Assembly (NCBI RefSeq): GCF_014132155.1
Contig: NZ_BLJQ01000002.1
Location: 186,001 to 250,000, forward strand
DNA length: 64,000 nt
Direction: 5' to 3'
Source: Gluconobacter sp. Gdi
GTDB taxonomy: Bacteria > Pseudomonadota > Alphaproteobacteria > Acetobacterales > Acetobacteraceae
A program made the position numbers and the translations under genes. Of the stretch, positions 34,906 to 43,688 are shown one piece after another. The notes beneath the pieces are model-generated. The model saw only the letters and a list, made by a program, of their open reading frames with translations, ran no database searches and was not told the origin of the DNA. Numbering within the stretch: the first letter of the stretch is position 1; each line of letters starts with the position of its first letter.

Positions 34906-36468
34906 TCAGGCGGCTTTAAGGGGTAAAAAATTCCGTGCGTATTGCTTCAGGCGATCGTGAATACGTGCGAGTTCCGGCCCGTCTTCCAGCCTGGGGGCAC
35001 AATAGCGTGGAGGCTGTTTGGAAGTCTGCGGGTATAGATCATCGTATTCGCTAGCGTTGTGGAACATCCCGCGTGAGTTATCGTCCAGAAAGCTTTCTGA
35101 TGGTGCTCCCTCTGCGAGCAAGACGTCATGGCTTTCAAGCTCGATATGGATGTAGCGGATCTCTGAGGGTTTCTCGATCTGAAGAATAGAAAGGTCGTTG
35201 ACCAGATGAAGAGCCGGAATGAGGCGTCCGTCGATGAGCATCGCGTGCAGCGGGGAAACCATTAGATCCCGACGTGGCAGTCCGTCGCCAAGAGAACCCG
35301 CACGAAACAGAATAGGCAGGATATCCCGGTTTCCATAGGCAAAAATCGGATCATAGGCCCGCCGTCCGATCCAGCGGATTGGATGATGCTTTCCCGAGGC
35401 AGTGAGAACGATGTCGCCAATAGAAAGCTGTTCGACAGGCCGCTCTCCCTGTGGTGTCGCGATCAGGGTTCCGGGGCAATAGCAGGGCGTGCCGACAATC
35501 AGATCCAGTCCGTTTCCCGAAGGTGCAGTCTGGAAATAATAAGGAGAGGAAAAATCGTCTGCCACCCCAATGCTGTGCAGAACCTGGCCGCCAGACATGA
35601 TTTCCAGAGTAGAACCACTGGAGGGGCTGACGCTTCCGCCATTATGGACCAAAACGCCACTGACTGTAGATGCTGTATTTCCCAGGTCGGTAAAGCTGAT
35701 TGTCGTCTGAGCGTTATTCTTGAAAATTCCCGTTAGATTAGCGTTGTGATCCAGAATGATCGTTCCGCCATTGCCTGTAACGTTTGTGGCATTTTGGTCT
35801 GCACTAACGGATAGGACGCCCTTAACGCCTACTGTGACGTCCGAAAGCGTGCCGGATTTCTGAAGAACTGCGCCGCTTCCTATAGTGATATGGTCAGCGC
35901 TTCCTCCAGACAGGATCAGGGTTCCGCTTGCTGGTTGCTGACTGGAGCTTGTTATACCTACCGTTGCAGTGTGAAGTGTTCCACCATCGGAGACGATCTG
36001 TGTTGCTGCATACTGAGCATACTGAATCGTCATAAGGCCCCCGGAGGTCAGCCAGCCGCCACTAATATTGACGTTGTAGGAAATACCCCCGTTTTCGATA
36101 ATGGACGTCGCTAATGGGCCAAGCGTTGTATTACTGGCGAATGCTCCGGATTGAATGGTTTGGGTGGACGATTCAAAAACGAAGTGCTGCTCGCTGATCA
36201 TACCCCCGCCGCCTGGAAAACTTGTCCCGGAGATTATGGTGTTGAGTGCACCTGCAGAATTTTCGATAATCTGCGAGCCGGGAACGCCCGTATAATGAGG
36301 GAGCGCTGACCAGTCTGGAGATACGGGTGTGGAACTTGCTATGATTTTCGCGCCATCTACGACAGTCCCGCTTGTGACGACCTGTGATGTAGTGGAAGTC
36401 GAGCCTCCCGACACAATCGTGTATGTTTGTCCTGTCTGGGGGGATGTATAAGTGGACGAAGTTGCCAT
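34906..36468 (-). CDS. Hint-domain protein with AIDA-like Ser/Gly repeat region
   Basis: The 520-residue protein has an N-terminal half of ~20-residue imperfect repeats rich in Ser, Gly, Thr and Asn (repeating SGG, NGG, DGG turns), as in AIDA-type adhesin passengers. From Cys329 a Hint (hedgehog/intein, Hint_2 type) domain follows: CYCPGTLIATPQGERPVE, then LMVSPLHAMLIDGRLIPALH. No classical signal peptide or autotransporter barrel is seen, so export may use a non-Sec route. Hint domains can self-cleave; whether this one does is unknown. A paralogue is at 56430. The start is likely the Met at 36468. It is cotranscribed with a glycosyltransferase. Confidence 0.82.
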   Translation of the reverse strand: MATSSTYTSPQTGQTYTIVSGGSTSTTSQVVTSGTVVDGAKIIASSTPVSPDWSALPHYTGVPGSQIIENSAGALNTIISGTSFPGGGGMISEQHFVFESSTQTIQSGAFASNTTLGPLATSIIENGGISYNVNISGGWLTSGGLMTIQYAQYAATQIVSDGGTLHTATVGITSSSQQPASGTLILSGGSADHITIGSGAVLQKSGTLSDVTVGVKGVLSVSADQNATNVTGNGGTIILDHNANLTGIFKNNAQTTISFTDLGNTASTVSGVLVHNGGSVSPSSGSTLEIMSGGQVLHSIGVADDFSSPYYFQTAPSGNGLDLIVGTPCYCPGTLIATPQGERPVEQLSIGDIVLTASGKHHPIRWIGRRAYDPIFAYGNRDILPILFRAGSLGDGLPRRDLMVSPLHAMLIDGRLIPALHLVNDLSILQIEKPSEIRYIHIELESHDVLLAEGAPSESFLDDNSRGMFHNASEYDDLYPQTSKQPPRYCAPRLEDGPELARIHDRLKQYARNFLPLKAA

Positions 36469-36704
36469 GAACGATGTCACCCGAAAAATGTAGAGAATCC
36501 ATGGCAATATCCGTTCCTGTTTCAGGATATGGTATTTGCAGAATTCTTACTTGTATTTCTGATTCCCCCCTCGATTGGAGGGATGAAAGGAATGTAATAA
36601 TTCAATACGGGTTTTTTGAATGGGAGTGTCGGTAATAATTCGTTAATTTAACTGCTTTTTAGCAATTAAATGATGAATTTTTTCATGGATGAAGGCTTTT
36701 TACT
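36469..36704. other. AT-rich gap between radA and the Hint gene
   Basis: The 236-bp stretch is AT-rich and should hold the Hint gene promoter (minus strand). Short inverted repeats are visible, such as CCCTCCAATCGAGGG and ATGAATTTTTTCAT, but no classical terminator for radA. I see no gene in it. Confidence 0.5.
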
Positions 36705-38105
36705 TCAGCTTTCGGAAGGGCTGAATAATTCTACCAGATCCGTGAGATGCCCGATTTCCCGTAGCTTGAGACCGGCTGGCGGTTTGACCCGTGCCGAGGC
36801 AGAAGATACTCGCCTTGGGAGAATGGCTTCTCCAAATCCCAGTTTTGCAACTTCCTTGAGTCTCAGATCCGCCTGACTGACCTGCCTGATCTCACCTGAG
36901 AGACCGACCTCGCCGAAATACGCGGCTGTTGAAGATGTTGGGTGGCCTGTCGCTGCGGAGATCAAGGCCGCGGCAACGGCCATGTCTGCGGCAGGCTCAT
37001 TGACTCTTAACCCGCCAGCCACGTTCAGGTGAACGTCCATGTTGGCGAGTTTCAAGCCGCATCTTGCATCCAGCACGGCCAGCAGCATGTTCAGGCGAGA
37101 CGTATCCCATCCGACAACGGCGCGACGTGGTGCCCCGTCTCCAGCCTTGGGGGACAGCAGGGCCTGAACTTCCAGAAGAACGGGCCGTGTGCCTTCAAGG
37201 CCGGCAAACACAGCCGATCCAGCAATGTTGCCGCGTCTTTCGGCGAGGAACAGGGCGGAAGGATTGGGAACCTCCGTCAGCCCCGTATCAGTCATGGCAA
37301 AGACGCCAATTTCGTCGGTTGCGCCAAAGCGGTTTTTGGCTGCACGCAGGATGCGGAACTGATGACCACGATCACCTTCAAAATACATGACAGCATCAAC
37401 CATGTGTTCCAGCACACGTGGCCCTGCCAGAGACCCTTCCTTCGTGACGTGACCGATCAGAATCAGGGCAAAGCCAAGCGTTTTGGCGAGACGGATGAGT
37501 TCAAAAGCACTCGCTCGGACCTGCGCTACGGACCCTGGGGAGCTTTCTACGCTTTCCAGCCACATGGTCTGAATGGAATCAATGACCACGACAGTATGGG
37601 ACCGATCGTTTTCCAGCGATCCCACGATGTCTCCGACATTGATGGAAGCCGCTAGATCCAGGGAATCCAGTGTCTTGCTGTCCCGGTCCAGCTCCAGTCT
37701 CTGCGCGCGAATGCGGATCTGATCGACGGATTCTTCGCCCGAGACATACAGAACCTTGTGACCACTCCGAGCCAGCGCACAGGTTGTCTGGAGCATCAGG
37801 GTGGATTTACCAATACCCGGATCACCGCCAACCAGAACAACGGATGCAGGCACAAGACCGCCGCCAAGAACGCGATCCAACTCTGCAATACTTGTTGTAA
37901 TGCGTGGGGGCGGCTTGGCCTCGCCATCAAGACGAACGGTCTGAAGACGCCCGGTGCTCAGCTTGCCCGTTTTGCGGGCTGTGGGTTCGGAAGTTTCCTC
38001 AACCAGCGTGTTCCATTCCCCGCACGCTTCGCATTTGCCCACCCATTTGGAATAGACAGCCCCACAGGACTGGCAGACAAAGCGCGCGGTTGGTTTCTTG
38101 ACCAA
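36705..38105 (-). CDS. radA: DNA repair protein RadA
   Basis: The 466-residue RecA-related ATPase promotes branch migration in recombinational repair. It has the N-terminal four-cysteine zinc finger FVCQSCG...GKCEACGEWN, Walker A GGDPGIGKST, the RadA-specific KNRFG motif and a C-terminal Lon-protease-like domain. The start is a TTG at 38105, giving MVKKPTARF, as expected for the family. It lies 77 bp after a small membrane-protein gene that ends the mlaE-mlaF run. Confidence 0.96.
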   Translation of the reverse strand: MVKKPTARFVCQSCGAVYSKWVGKCEACGEWNTLVEETSEPTARKTGKLSTGRLQTVRLDGEAKPPPRITTSIAELDRVLGGGLVPASVVLVGGDPGIGKSTLMLQTTCALARSGHKVLYVSGEESVDQIRIRAQRLELDRDSKTLDSLDLAASINVGDIVGSLENDRSHTVVVIDSIQTMWLESVESSPGSVAQVRASAFELIRLAKTLGFALILIGHVTKEGSLAGPRVLEHMVDAVMYFEGDRGHQFRILRAAKNRFGATDEIGVFAMTDTGLTEVPNPSALFLAERRGNIAGSAVFAGLEGTRPVLLEVQALLSPKAGDGAPRRAVVGWDTSRLNMLLAVLDARCGLKLANMDVHLNVAGGLRVNEPAADMAVAAALISAATGHPTSSTAAYFGEVGLSGEIRQVSQADLRLKEVAKLGFGEAILPRRVSSASARVKPPAGLKLREIGHLTDLVELFSPSES

Positions 38106-38182
38106 GGGAATCTCTCTTCACATGGACTCTGGGTGCTCCCGATATAGGGAGTGTTCCCGTTATGATCCAGTCAGAGAAGGTA

Positions 38183-38386
38183 CTAGTCGTCTGTTCGGAT
38201 GATGATGCGGGCCATGATGCGTGCAGCCGTTACGATCAGAAGCAGGATGAGCGCCTGAATAAGGATATTCTGGCTTTTGGGCGGGTGCATAAACAGAATG
38301 AACACCATCGGCAGCGCGATGAGATATGTCAGACCAAGACGCTGCCAGACTCTGCGGGAAATGGGAGGGCGTCGGAACGGCTTCAT
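38183..38386 (-). CDS. Small two-helix membrane protein downstream of mlaF
   Basis: The 67-residue protein has a basic N-terminus and two hydrophobic segments (about 18-34 and 41-61), so it is probably an inner-membrane protein. I do not recognise a family. Its start overlaps the mlaF stop by ATGA, which argues strongly that it is translated and tied to the lipid-transport genes. A role as accessory or regulator of that ABC transporter is inference only. Confidence 0.65.
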   Translation of the reverse strand: MKPFRRPPISRRVWQRLGLTYLIALPMVFILFMHPPKSQNILIQALILLLIVTAARIMARIIIRTDD

Positions 38387-39171
38387 TTGCGAAGTTCCAT
38401 GGTGATCGGTCCTTCCCGGCGTCCATGCGTGAACTGGTCCACCATTGCATTGCCTGAGTTCATCAGGTCTGCGGCCAGCCCCTGCCAGACCAGTTTGCCC
38501 TGGTAAAGCATGGCAGCCTGATTCCCGATCCGCTGCGCTGAAGCCATGTCATGCGTAATGGCGATAGCCGTTGAGCCCAGCTTTTGCACGCAATCCACGA
38601 TCAGTCCGTCAATGACGGCCCCCATGATGGGATCAAGGCCTGTAGTCGGTTCGTCGAAGAACAGGATGTTGGGCTGTCCGGCAATAGCGCGAGCCAGTCC
38701 GACGCGCTTTTGCATACCGCCTGACAGCTCAGAAGGGCTGAGCTGCCCAACGGAGGGGTCCAATCCAACCTGCTGGAGGATTCCGCCTGCCAGTTCACGC
38801 GCCTTGGATCGGGACGGAACTGGGCCGTCACGGTCTGAGTGCTTGGCCCGAAGCCCGAACGCAATGTTGTCCGCAACGCTCATGCTGTCGAACAGGGCGG
38901 CGTTCTGGAACAGCATGCCAATCTGTCGCCGCAGGACTTCCTGCCGCCCGCGTGGGGCAGTGAGAACGTTCTCGCCGTCAATTTCGATAGTGCCAGCATC
39001 GGGCTCGATCAGGCCAAGGATACACCGCAAAAGAACGGATTTTCCTGAGCCGGAGCCGCCAATGATGACCATGGAGGTGCCGGTCTCGACATCAAGGTCG
39101 ATCCCGTCGAGCACGACCTTGGAGCCGAACGCTTTCGAAAGGCCGCGGATGCGGATTTTGGGTGTGCTCAT
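38383..39171 (-). CDS. mlaF: Mla-type phospholipid ABC transporter ATPase
   Basis: The 262-residue ATPase would power phospholipid movement between the membranes for outer-membrane asymmetry. Motifs present are Walker A GGSGSGKS, signature LSGGMQKRVGLARAI, Walker B ILFFDEPTTGLDP and the switch histidine in AITHDMAS. It overlaps mlaE upstream by 4 bp and the small membrane protein downstream by 4 bp. No mlaD-type MCE gene is adjacent. Confidence 0.92.
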   Translation of the reverse strand: MSTPKIRIRGLSKAFGSKVVLDGIDLDVETGTSMVIIGGSGSGKSVLLRCILGLIEPDAGTIEIDGENVLTAPRGRQEVLRRQIGMLFQNAALFDSMSVADNIAFGLRAKHSDRDGPVPSRSKARELAGGILQQVGLDPSVGQLSPSELSGGMQKRVGLARAIAGQPNILFFDEPTTGLDPIMGAVIDGLIVDCVQKLGSTAIAITHDMASAQRIGNQAAMLYQGKLVWQGLAADLMNSGNAMVDQFTHGRREGPITMELRK

Positions 39172-39953
39172 TGGGAAAAGAACAGATCTGTGAGGAGGTA
39201 ATCAAACAGCAGAAGCAGAATGGAGGCGCCCACGACGGCCGCTGTGGTGGCTGAACCCACACCTTCCGCGCCGCCGCGGCTGTTATAACCGTGGTAGCAA
39301 CCCAGAAGAGCAATGAGGAAGCCGAAAGCCGCTGCTTTAACCAGACCGACCACTACGTCCATGGTCTTCAGCGAATCCAGCGTGGCCGTGATGTAGGTGG
39401 ATGGTGAAAAACCTAGTTTTGCGACCGATACGGTGAAACCGCCAAGAACACCCAGAACGTCCGCCACGATGACGAGACAGGGCAGGGCGATGGTTCCCGC
39501 CAGAAGACGTGGCGTCACCAGATATTTCATCGGGTTAGTCGATAGTGTCGTCAGGGCATCGATCTGATCGGTGACGCGCATAGTCCCGATCTGGGCAGAC
39601 ATTGCAGCACCGACACGTCCGGCAACCATCAGTCCTGCCAGAACCGGCCCCAGTTCGCGGGTGACAGCCAGAACCACAATCCCGGCAATGGCGCTCTGGA
39701 CGTGATACTGCCCAAACCCGACATAGGACTGCAAAGCGATGACGGCCCCGGAGAACAGGGCTGTCAGGGCCACAACCGGAAGGGAGAAGAACCCCGTTTC
39801 GATCAGCGTGGACAGGAAGATGCGCCAGTAGAACGGTGGCCGCACGAGATGCGACAGCCCTTCCAGCGCAAACATGGCGAGAGCACCCGACTGGCGGACG
39901 AGTCCGAGGACGGCACGGCCAAGGGCCGCTATGGGATCAAGAACGGCATTCAC
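39168..39953 (-). CDS. mlaE: MlaE-type lipid ABC permease
   Basis: The 261-residue inner-membrane permease has about five to six hydrophobic helices and the MlaE signatures ALFSGAVIALQSYVGFG, TRELGPVLAGLMVAGRVGAA and GTMRVTDQIDAL. It starts at GTG (39953). It heads a coupled mlaE-mlaF-small-protein series. The gap of 48 bp to the upstream psp-associated gene on the same strand leaves open that both sets share a transcript. Confidence 0.92.
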   Translation of the reverse strand: MNAVLDPIAALGRAVLGLVRQSGALAMFALEGLSHLVRPPFYWRIFLSTLIETGFFSLPVVALTALFSGAVIALQSYVGFGQYHVQSAIAGIVVLAVTRELGPVLAGLMVAGRVGAAMSAQIGTMRVTDQIDALTTLSTNPMKYLVTPRLLAGTIALPCLVIVADVLGVLGGFTVSVAKLGFSPSTYITATLDSLKTMDVVVGLVKAAAFGFLIALLGCYHGYNSRGGAEGVGSATTAAVVGASILLLLFDYLLTDLFFSQ

Positions 39954-40001
39954 CCTTCAGCCCCTACCCTGCGCGCCCGGCTACGTCAAAGTCTGTCTTG
40001 C

Positions 40002-41417
40002 TCAGGCGGAGCGTTCCAGGTCACGGAACTGGCGCTCCAGCGCAAAATCCGGGGAGGTTACGAACTGTTCCATGCGTGCCAACCTTGGCTCCATACGAGC
40101 CAAGCGGTCGTTCAGGCGCACCAGAGTATGGTTTGAACTGAAAGGTGTCGTCTCCGGGGCGTGGCGTTGCTTATGACGTGCGCTCTGATCCCTGGCTGTA
40201 TGAATAACCTCTTCATACAGATCGACAGCACGGCGTGTGTAATAGACATGTGGCGCATCGCCTGAGGATGATTGTCCTCCCGTGCGACGGTCAGCCATTC
40301 GTGTTTCCCAATTTCGTGTGAAAGCAGAAAGGCCTTCAGCAATATCGGTCCAGAGAGCACCAAAAAAGGATTGCCCAGTCCGTTTGCGATAACGCTTGGC
40401 GTGACGCAGGACTAGCCAGACGCAGACCACGATCAGAACAAGACGAAGGCCGCCCAGATGGTGGCCGTTGCTATGTTTGCCGAAAGAGCCAAGAGCCTCC
40501 CAGCCTTGCTGCGTGCCGGAATCGAAATTCACGGACTGACCGAGGCTGGCCAGAATGTCTTTTGCGATGGCCTGCCCGTCCACTGGCGCGGCTGCGCCGA
40601 CGTGAACTCCCGGGCTGGTCGTGTGAACCGTCAGGTCTCCGGAGCCATAATGACCGCGGGATAATGTTCCTGAAACACTATCGACCAGAACGTTCCCAGA
40701 GCCATAAAGTGACAGGCTGGCTGAGATGGCACTGACATGTGCTGTAATATCGGACGAACCGAGATCCCGAATGGAGAGGTTCTCTACTGAGCCACTCCTG
40801 AGCAGCATGTTTCCTGATGATGTCGCGGACAGCTCAACACGAGGTGCTGTTACCAGCCCGACAAGCAGGTCTCCGCTTGAGAAATTGAGAACGTGTACAT
40901 CGCCTGTCACCGTAGCAATGGAAACATTGCCGGATCCGGTCATCCGCAGATCCACACCCGTTGCGCTGTTGACGCGTACGTCACCGCTTCCGGACAAGCC
41001 GCTGAGATGGCCGGATGACCCTGTGACAGTGATGTCGGTCTTGTTGCCGCGGAGATGGATATTCGTCCCGGCTGGAACCTGAATTGTCGAGCTGGCTTCG
41101 GTGCTGCAGGACGGGTCACTCAGAGCAAGTTTGAGTGTCTTGTCCTCGGCGGCTGTCAGGTTGCCATTGCCCTGAAGAACCTTCGCTGTATCACCCTCAA
41201 CAATATGAAGGTCTGTCAGGCAGGTCGGTGCCAGTTCCAGCGTAGCTCCCGTGACGGAGCTTACACGTTCTGGACTTGCAAACGCTGGGGGCGCCGGGGG
41301 AGCAGGAATGGCAGGGGCTGCGTCCTGAGAGAGGGCCGGGCTGATCGTTCCTGTAGCAAGCAGGAGGCCGAGGATGCTCCCTGCAAAACGTACCAGATCG
41401 TGGGATATCTTCATCAT
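40002..41417 (-). CDS. PspC-tailed, toast-rack-like envelope protein of the psp locus
   Basis: The 471-residue protein sits where PspC is expected but is built differently. A signal-like N-terminus (1-30) leads to a large beta-repeat region (about 50-275). This region is full of short GSG/GDV turns such as SGSGDVRVNS, MTGSGNVSIAT and YGSGNVLVDS, as in DUF2807/DUF4097 toast-rack domains. One transmembrane segment follows (about 322-338), then a cytoplasmic part. The last 35 residues (RMEPRLARMEQFVTSPDF, then ERQFRDLE) closely match the C-terminus of E. coli PspC as I remember it. It overlaps the upstream beta-repeat gene by 1 bp. I infer a stress-sensing partner of PspA/PspB. Confidence 0.7.
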   Translation of the reverse strand: MMKISHDLVRFAGSILGLLLATGTISPALSQDAAPAIPAPPAPPAFASPERVSSVTGATLELAPTCLTDLHIVEGDTAKVLQGNGNLTAAEDKTLKLALSDPSCSTEASSTIQVPAGTNIHLRGNKTDITVTGSSGHLSGLSGSGDVRVNSATGVDLRMTGSGNVSIATVTGDVHVLNFSSGDLLVGLVTAPRVELSATSSGNMLLRSGSVENLSIRDLGSSDITAHVSAISASLSLYGSGNVLVDSVSGTLSRGHYGSGDLTVHTTSPGVHVGAAAPVDGQAIAKDILASLGQSVNFDSGTQQGWEALGSFGKHSNGHHLGGLRLVLIVVCVWLVLRHAKRYRKRTGQSFFGALWTDIAEGLSAFTRNWETRMADRRTGGQSSSGDAPHVYYTRRAVDLYEEVIHTARDQSARHKQRHAPETTPFSSNHTLVRLNDRLARMEPRLARMEQFVTSPDFALERQFRDLERSA

Positions 41418-42628
41418 CAGCCTCCCTGTTTTGGTGTATCGCCTTGAGGCGGCATGACTGGAGCTGTTGGCGTCGAAGGAGCAGGCGGCGGTGCCACAGT
41501 GTCCGGAAGGGGAGTCTGCGGCAGCTTCTGAGGAGTTTCCGACGGCGTCGTGGGGACATTGACTGAGGGTGTCTGCTGTGTCGGGGTGGGGGTACTTGGT
41601 ACGACGGCAGCCGGGGGTGATGCGGCGACAACAGGAGGTTGAACGGCTTCCTGTTCCTGCTGAGCCGGTTTCTGAGGCACTGGTGCCGGTGTCGGTGGCG
41701 CGGATGTTGATGGAGCCGGAACAGAAGGCTGGCTGATCTGCGGAGACGTTTCTGTTGAGGCTGGCGGCTGAGGAGCCGGCACCGAAGCTTTGGGAACGGG
41801 CGGAGGAGCGACTGGTAGCGTCGTCGTAACTGGTGGTGCGGCCGGTGCCACGACAGTCGGCGGCGGAGCCACTGCCGCCGGGGTTCCGACATTTACCGCG
41901 CCACTGCCAGACCGAACGATCGGGCCGGAGACGCGCTCAATATTGACGGCGCCTGTGCCGTTGGCTGTCACCGTTGCAACGGAAGCGTTGCCATGAACGG
42001 TGGCGGTCGCATTGTCTGACGTCACGATCGTCAGGGCTTCGATACTACCCTGCGAAACCATGAAAGAGGCGTCGTTCGACAGTTGTGCAGATAGAGCGGT
42101 CAGCTGTGCAGAGTCGGCGATCAGCGTTGATGTGCCGGAAGCCACGATCTGGGCCGCCCGTTCGAGAGAGCCGATATGCACACTGGAGGCACCATGCATG
42201 CTCAGATCAAGGGACTGCGTATTCTCGATATCCATTGTCGCGGAGTCGAGGCTGGCATCAAGGGACGCCAGTTTTCCTTTGATGATGAAATGTGTGTCAT
42301 GGCTGTCATGGATTGAGACGCCAGTATAAGGCGACACACTGATCGTGACCTTACCATTGGGCGCGCAACTTTTCGTGGCGATGGAGATGCGGCTGTCTGA
42401 CTCTTCCTTGCCGCTGCGCATCGTTACCTGCGTTGCATTGCTGCTGTCTAAAGTAGCGCCGTCTTTCATGCCTGGGTCTACGACGATCCGCACCTGACCT
42501 GTGCAGGGAATCGCCATATCCAGATCAGATCCGGACATGGTGACGCGCGCGGCCTGAGCCGGGTAGGCAGAAACTGCTCCTGTCAGCATGGACAGCAGCA
42601 GCATGCGCAGGGCGGTGCGGGATGTCAT
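41417..42628 (-). CDS. Secreted beta-repeat (toast-rack-like) protein with proline-rich tail, psp locus
   Basis: The 403-residue protein has a signal peptide (about 1-26, PAQA-AR). A beta-repeat domain to about residue 245 resembles DUF2807-type domains (repeating strands such as LDLSMHGASSVHIGSL and ATVTANGTGAVNIERV). A ~150-residue tail of Pro, Ala, Thr, Val and Gln follows. There is no membrane anchor after the signal, so it is periplasmic; the tail could span or bind peptidoglycan. It overlaps pspB by ATGA upstream and the PspC-tailed gene by 1 bp downstream. It is probably a paralogue of that neighbour's sensor domain. Confidence 0.7.
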   Translation of the reverse strand: MTSRTALRMLLLSMLTGAVSAYPAQAARVTMSGSDLDMAIPCTGQVRIVVDPGMKDGATLDSSNATQVTMRSGKEESDSRISIATKSCAPNGKVTISVSPYTGVSIHDSHDTHFIIKGKLASLDASLDSATMDIENTQSLDLSMHGASSVHIGSLERAAQIVASGTSTLIADSAQLTALSAQLSNDASFMVSQGSIEALTIVTSDNATATVHGNASVATVTANGTGAVNIERVSGPIVRSGSGAVNVGTPAAVAPPPTVVAPAAPPVTTTLPVAPPPVPKASVPAPQPPASTETSPQISQPSVPAPSTSAPPTPAPVPQKPAQQEQEAVQPPVVAASPPAAVVPSTPTPTQQTPSVNVPTTPSETPQKLPQTPLPDTVAPPPAPSTPTAPVMPPQGDTPKQGG

Positions 42629-42867
42629 CGTGAACTCCTAGCTCTCCAGCCCGGGATATCCTCGTCGAGGATGCGTTCGAGCTGGTCGATCCTTTCTTCC
42701 AGACGCGTAGCATGGGCCTCGGCCTGTGTCAGGGCAGCCTGCAGATGTGGGTCTGCGATGCCTTGATTGGGAAGGTTGCCCGTCCGGGCACGCAACAGGC
42801 GCGGGCCTAGGACGAGCGCCGGGATAAAGCCAAAAAGCAGGACAAGAGCGACGATATCCTCATTCAT
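42625..42867 (-). CDS. pspB: PspB-like membrane protein
   Basis: The 80-residue protein has one N-terminal transmembrane helix (about 5-23) and an amphipathic cytoplasmic helix with leucine-heptad spacing (AHATRLEERIDQLERILDED), as in PspB. It follows pspA by 25 bp and overlaps the next gene by ATGA. PspB with PspC relays envelope damage to PspA. Similarity is in architecture and position more than in exact residues. Confidence 0.75.
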   Translation of the reverse strand: MNEDIVALVLLFGFIPALVLGPRLLRARTGNLPNQGIADPHLQAALTQAEAHATRLEERIDQLERILDEDIPGWRARSSR

Positions 42868-42892
42868 GACTCAGACTTTCTTGCAGCAGTCA

Positions 42893-43576
42893 TCAGGCTT
42901 CGCGCTTCTTTTCCGCAATCCGGCGTTTCAGAGTCTCGAATTCATCTTCTACTGCTGCATCCGTTTCCAGAGCGGCCAACTCTTCGTGCAGGGAGGGGCG
43001 ACCAGACCGACGTCCCAGATCATAGGCCTCGGCTTTGCCTTCCAGTTCATCCAGAGCGCGCTCGACCTGTTCGAAACGGTTCAGCGTGTCGTCAATGCGG
43101 GTATCGTAGAGCTTTTCACGTGTCTTGAGGCGGCCTTCTGCCGTGCGGGCACGCATGGTCAGGGTTTTCTCACGGGATTTCGCATCCGCCAGTTTGGCCT
43201 GAAGCTTGGTGATGTCGTCGTTCTGTTGCTCAAGACCTTCCGTGACCTGTGCAATCTGGCGCTCAAGCCCTTCGCGGGACTGTTCGACCGTGTGACGGGC
43301 TGAGAGCGCCGCCTTGGCCAGATCGTCCCGGTTGCGTTCGATGGCCAGTGTGGCTTTGCGGTGCCATTCGTCTTCTTCGTGCATCATGGTGCGCACGCGG
43401 CGTTCAAGCTGTTTGCGCTCGGCGATGGTGCGGACGGCCTGACTGCGCACTTCAACGAGCGTGTCTTCCATCTCCTGAATCACGAGACGGATCATCTTCT
43501 GCGGATCCTCGGCCGTGGCGAGAATCGCATTGAGATTGGAGTTCACGATATCGGCGAGCCGAGAAAAAATACCCAT
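42893..43576 (-). CDS. pspA: Phage shock protein A (PspA/IM30 family)
   Basis: The 227-residue coiled-coil protein begins MGIFSRLADIVNSNLNAIL, the PspA membrane-binding helix, and continues with the family stretch DPQKMIRLVIQEMEDTLVEV. It binds the stressed inner membrane and, in enterobacteria, inhibits PspF. The ATG at 43576 has AGGAAAG upstream. The gene is divergent from pspF across 112 bp. Confidence 0.95.
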   Translation of the reverse strand: MGIFSRLADIVNSNLNAILATAEDPQKMIRLVIQEMEDTLVEVRSQAVRTIAERKQLERRVRTMMHEEDEWHRKATLAIERNRDDLAKAALSARHTVEQSREGLERQIAQVTEGLEQQNDDITKLQAKLADAKSREKTLTMRARTAEGRLKTREKLYDTRIDDTLNRFEQVERALDELEGKAEAYDLGRRSGRPSLHEELAALETDAAVEDEFETLKRRIAEKKREA

Positions 43577-43688
43577 GACGCTTTCCTTCCTGAGAACTGG
43601 ATTAGAGCACAATGACCTGTCTTGTCAGCGGGCTCGTTTTGGGGATGTTATGGTTGTGACAATCTGAAGTGGCGAACGAGGCTCAGAA

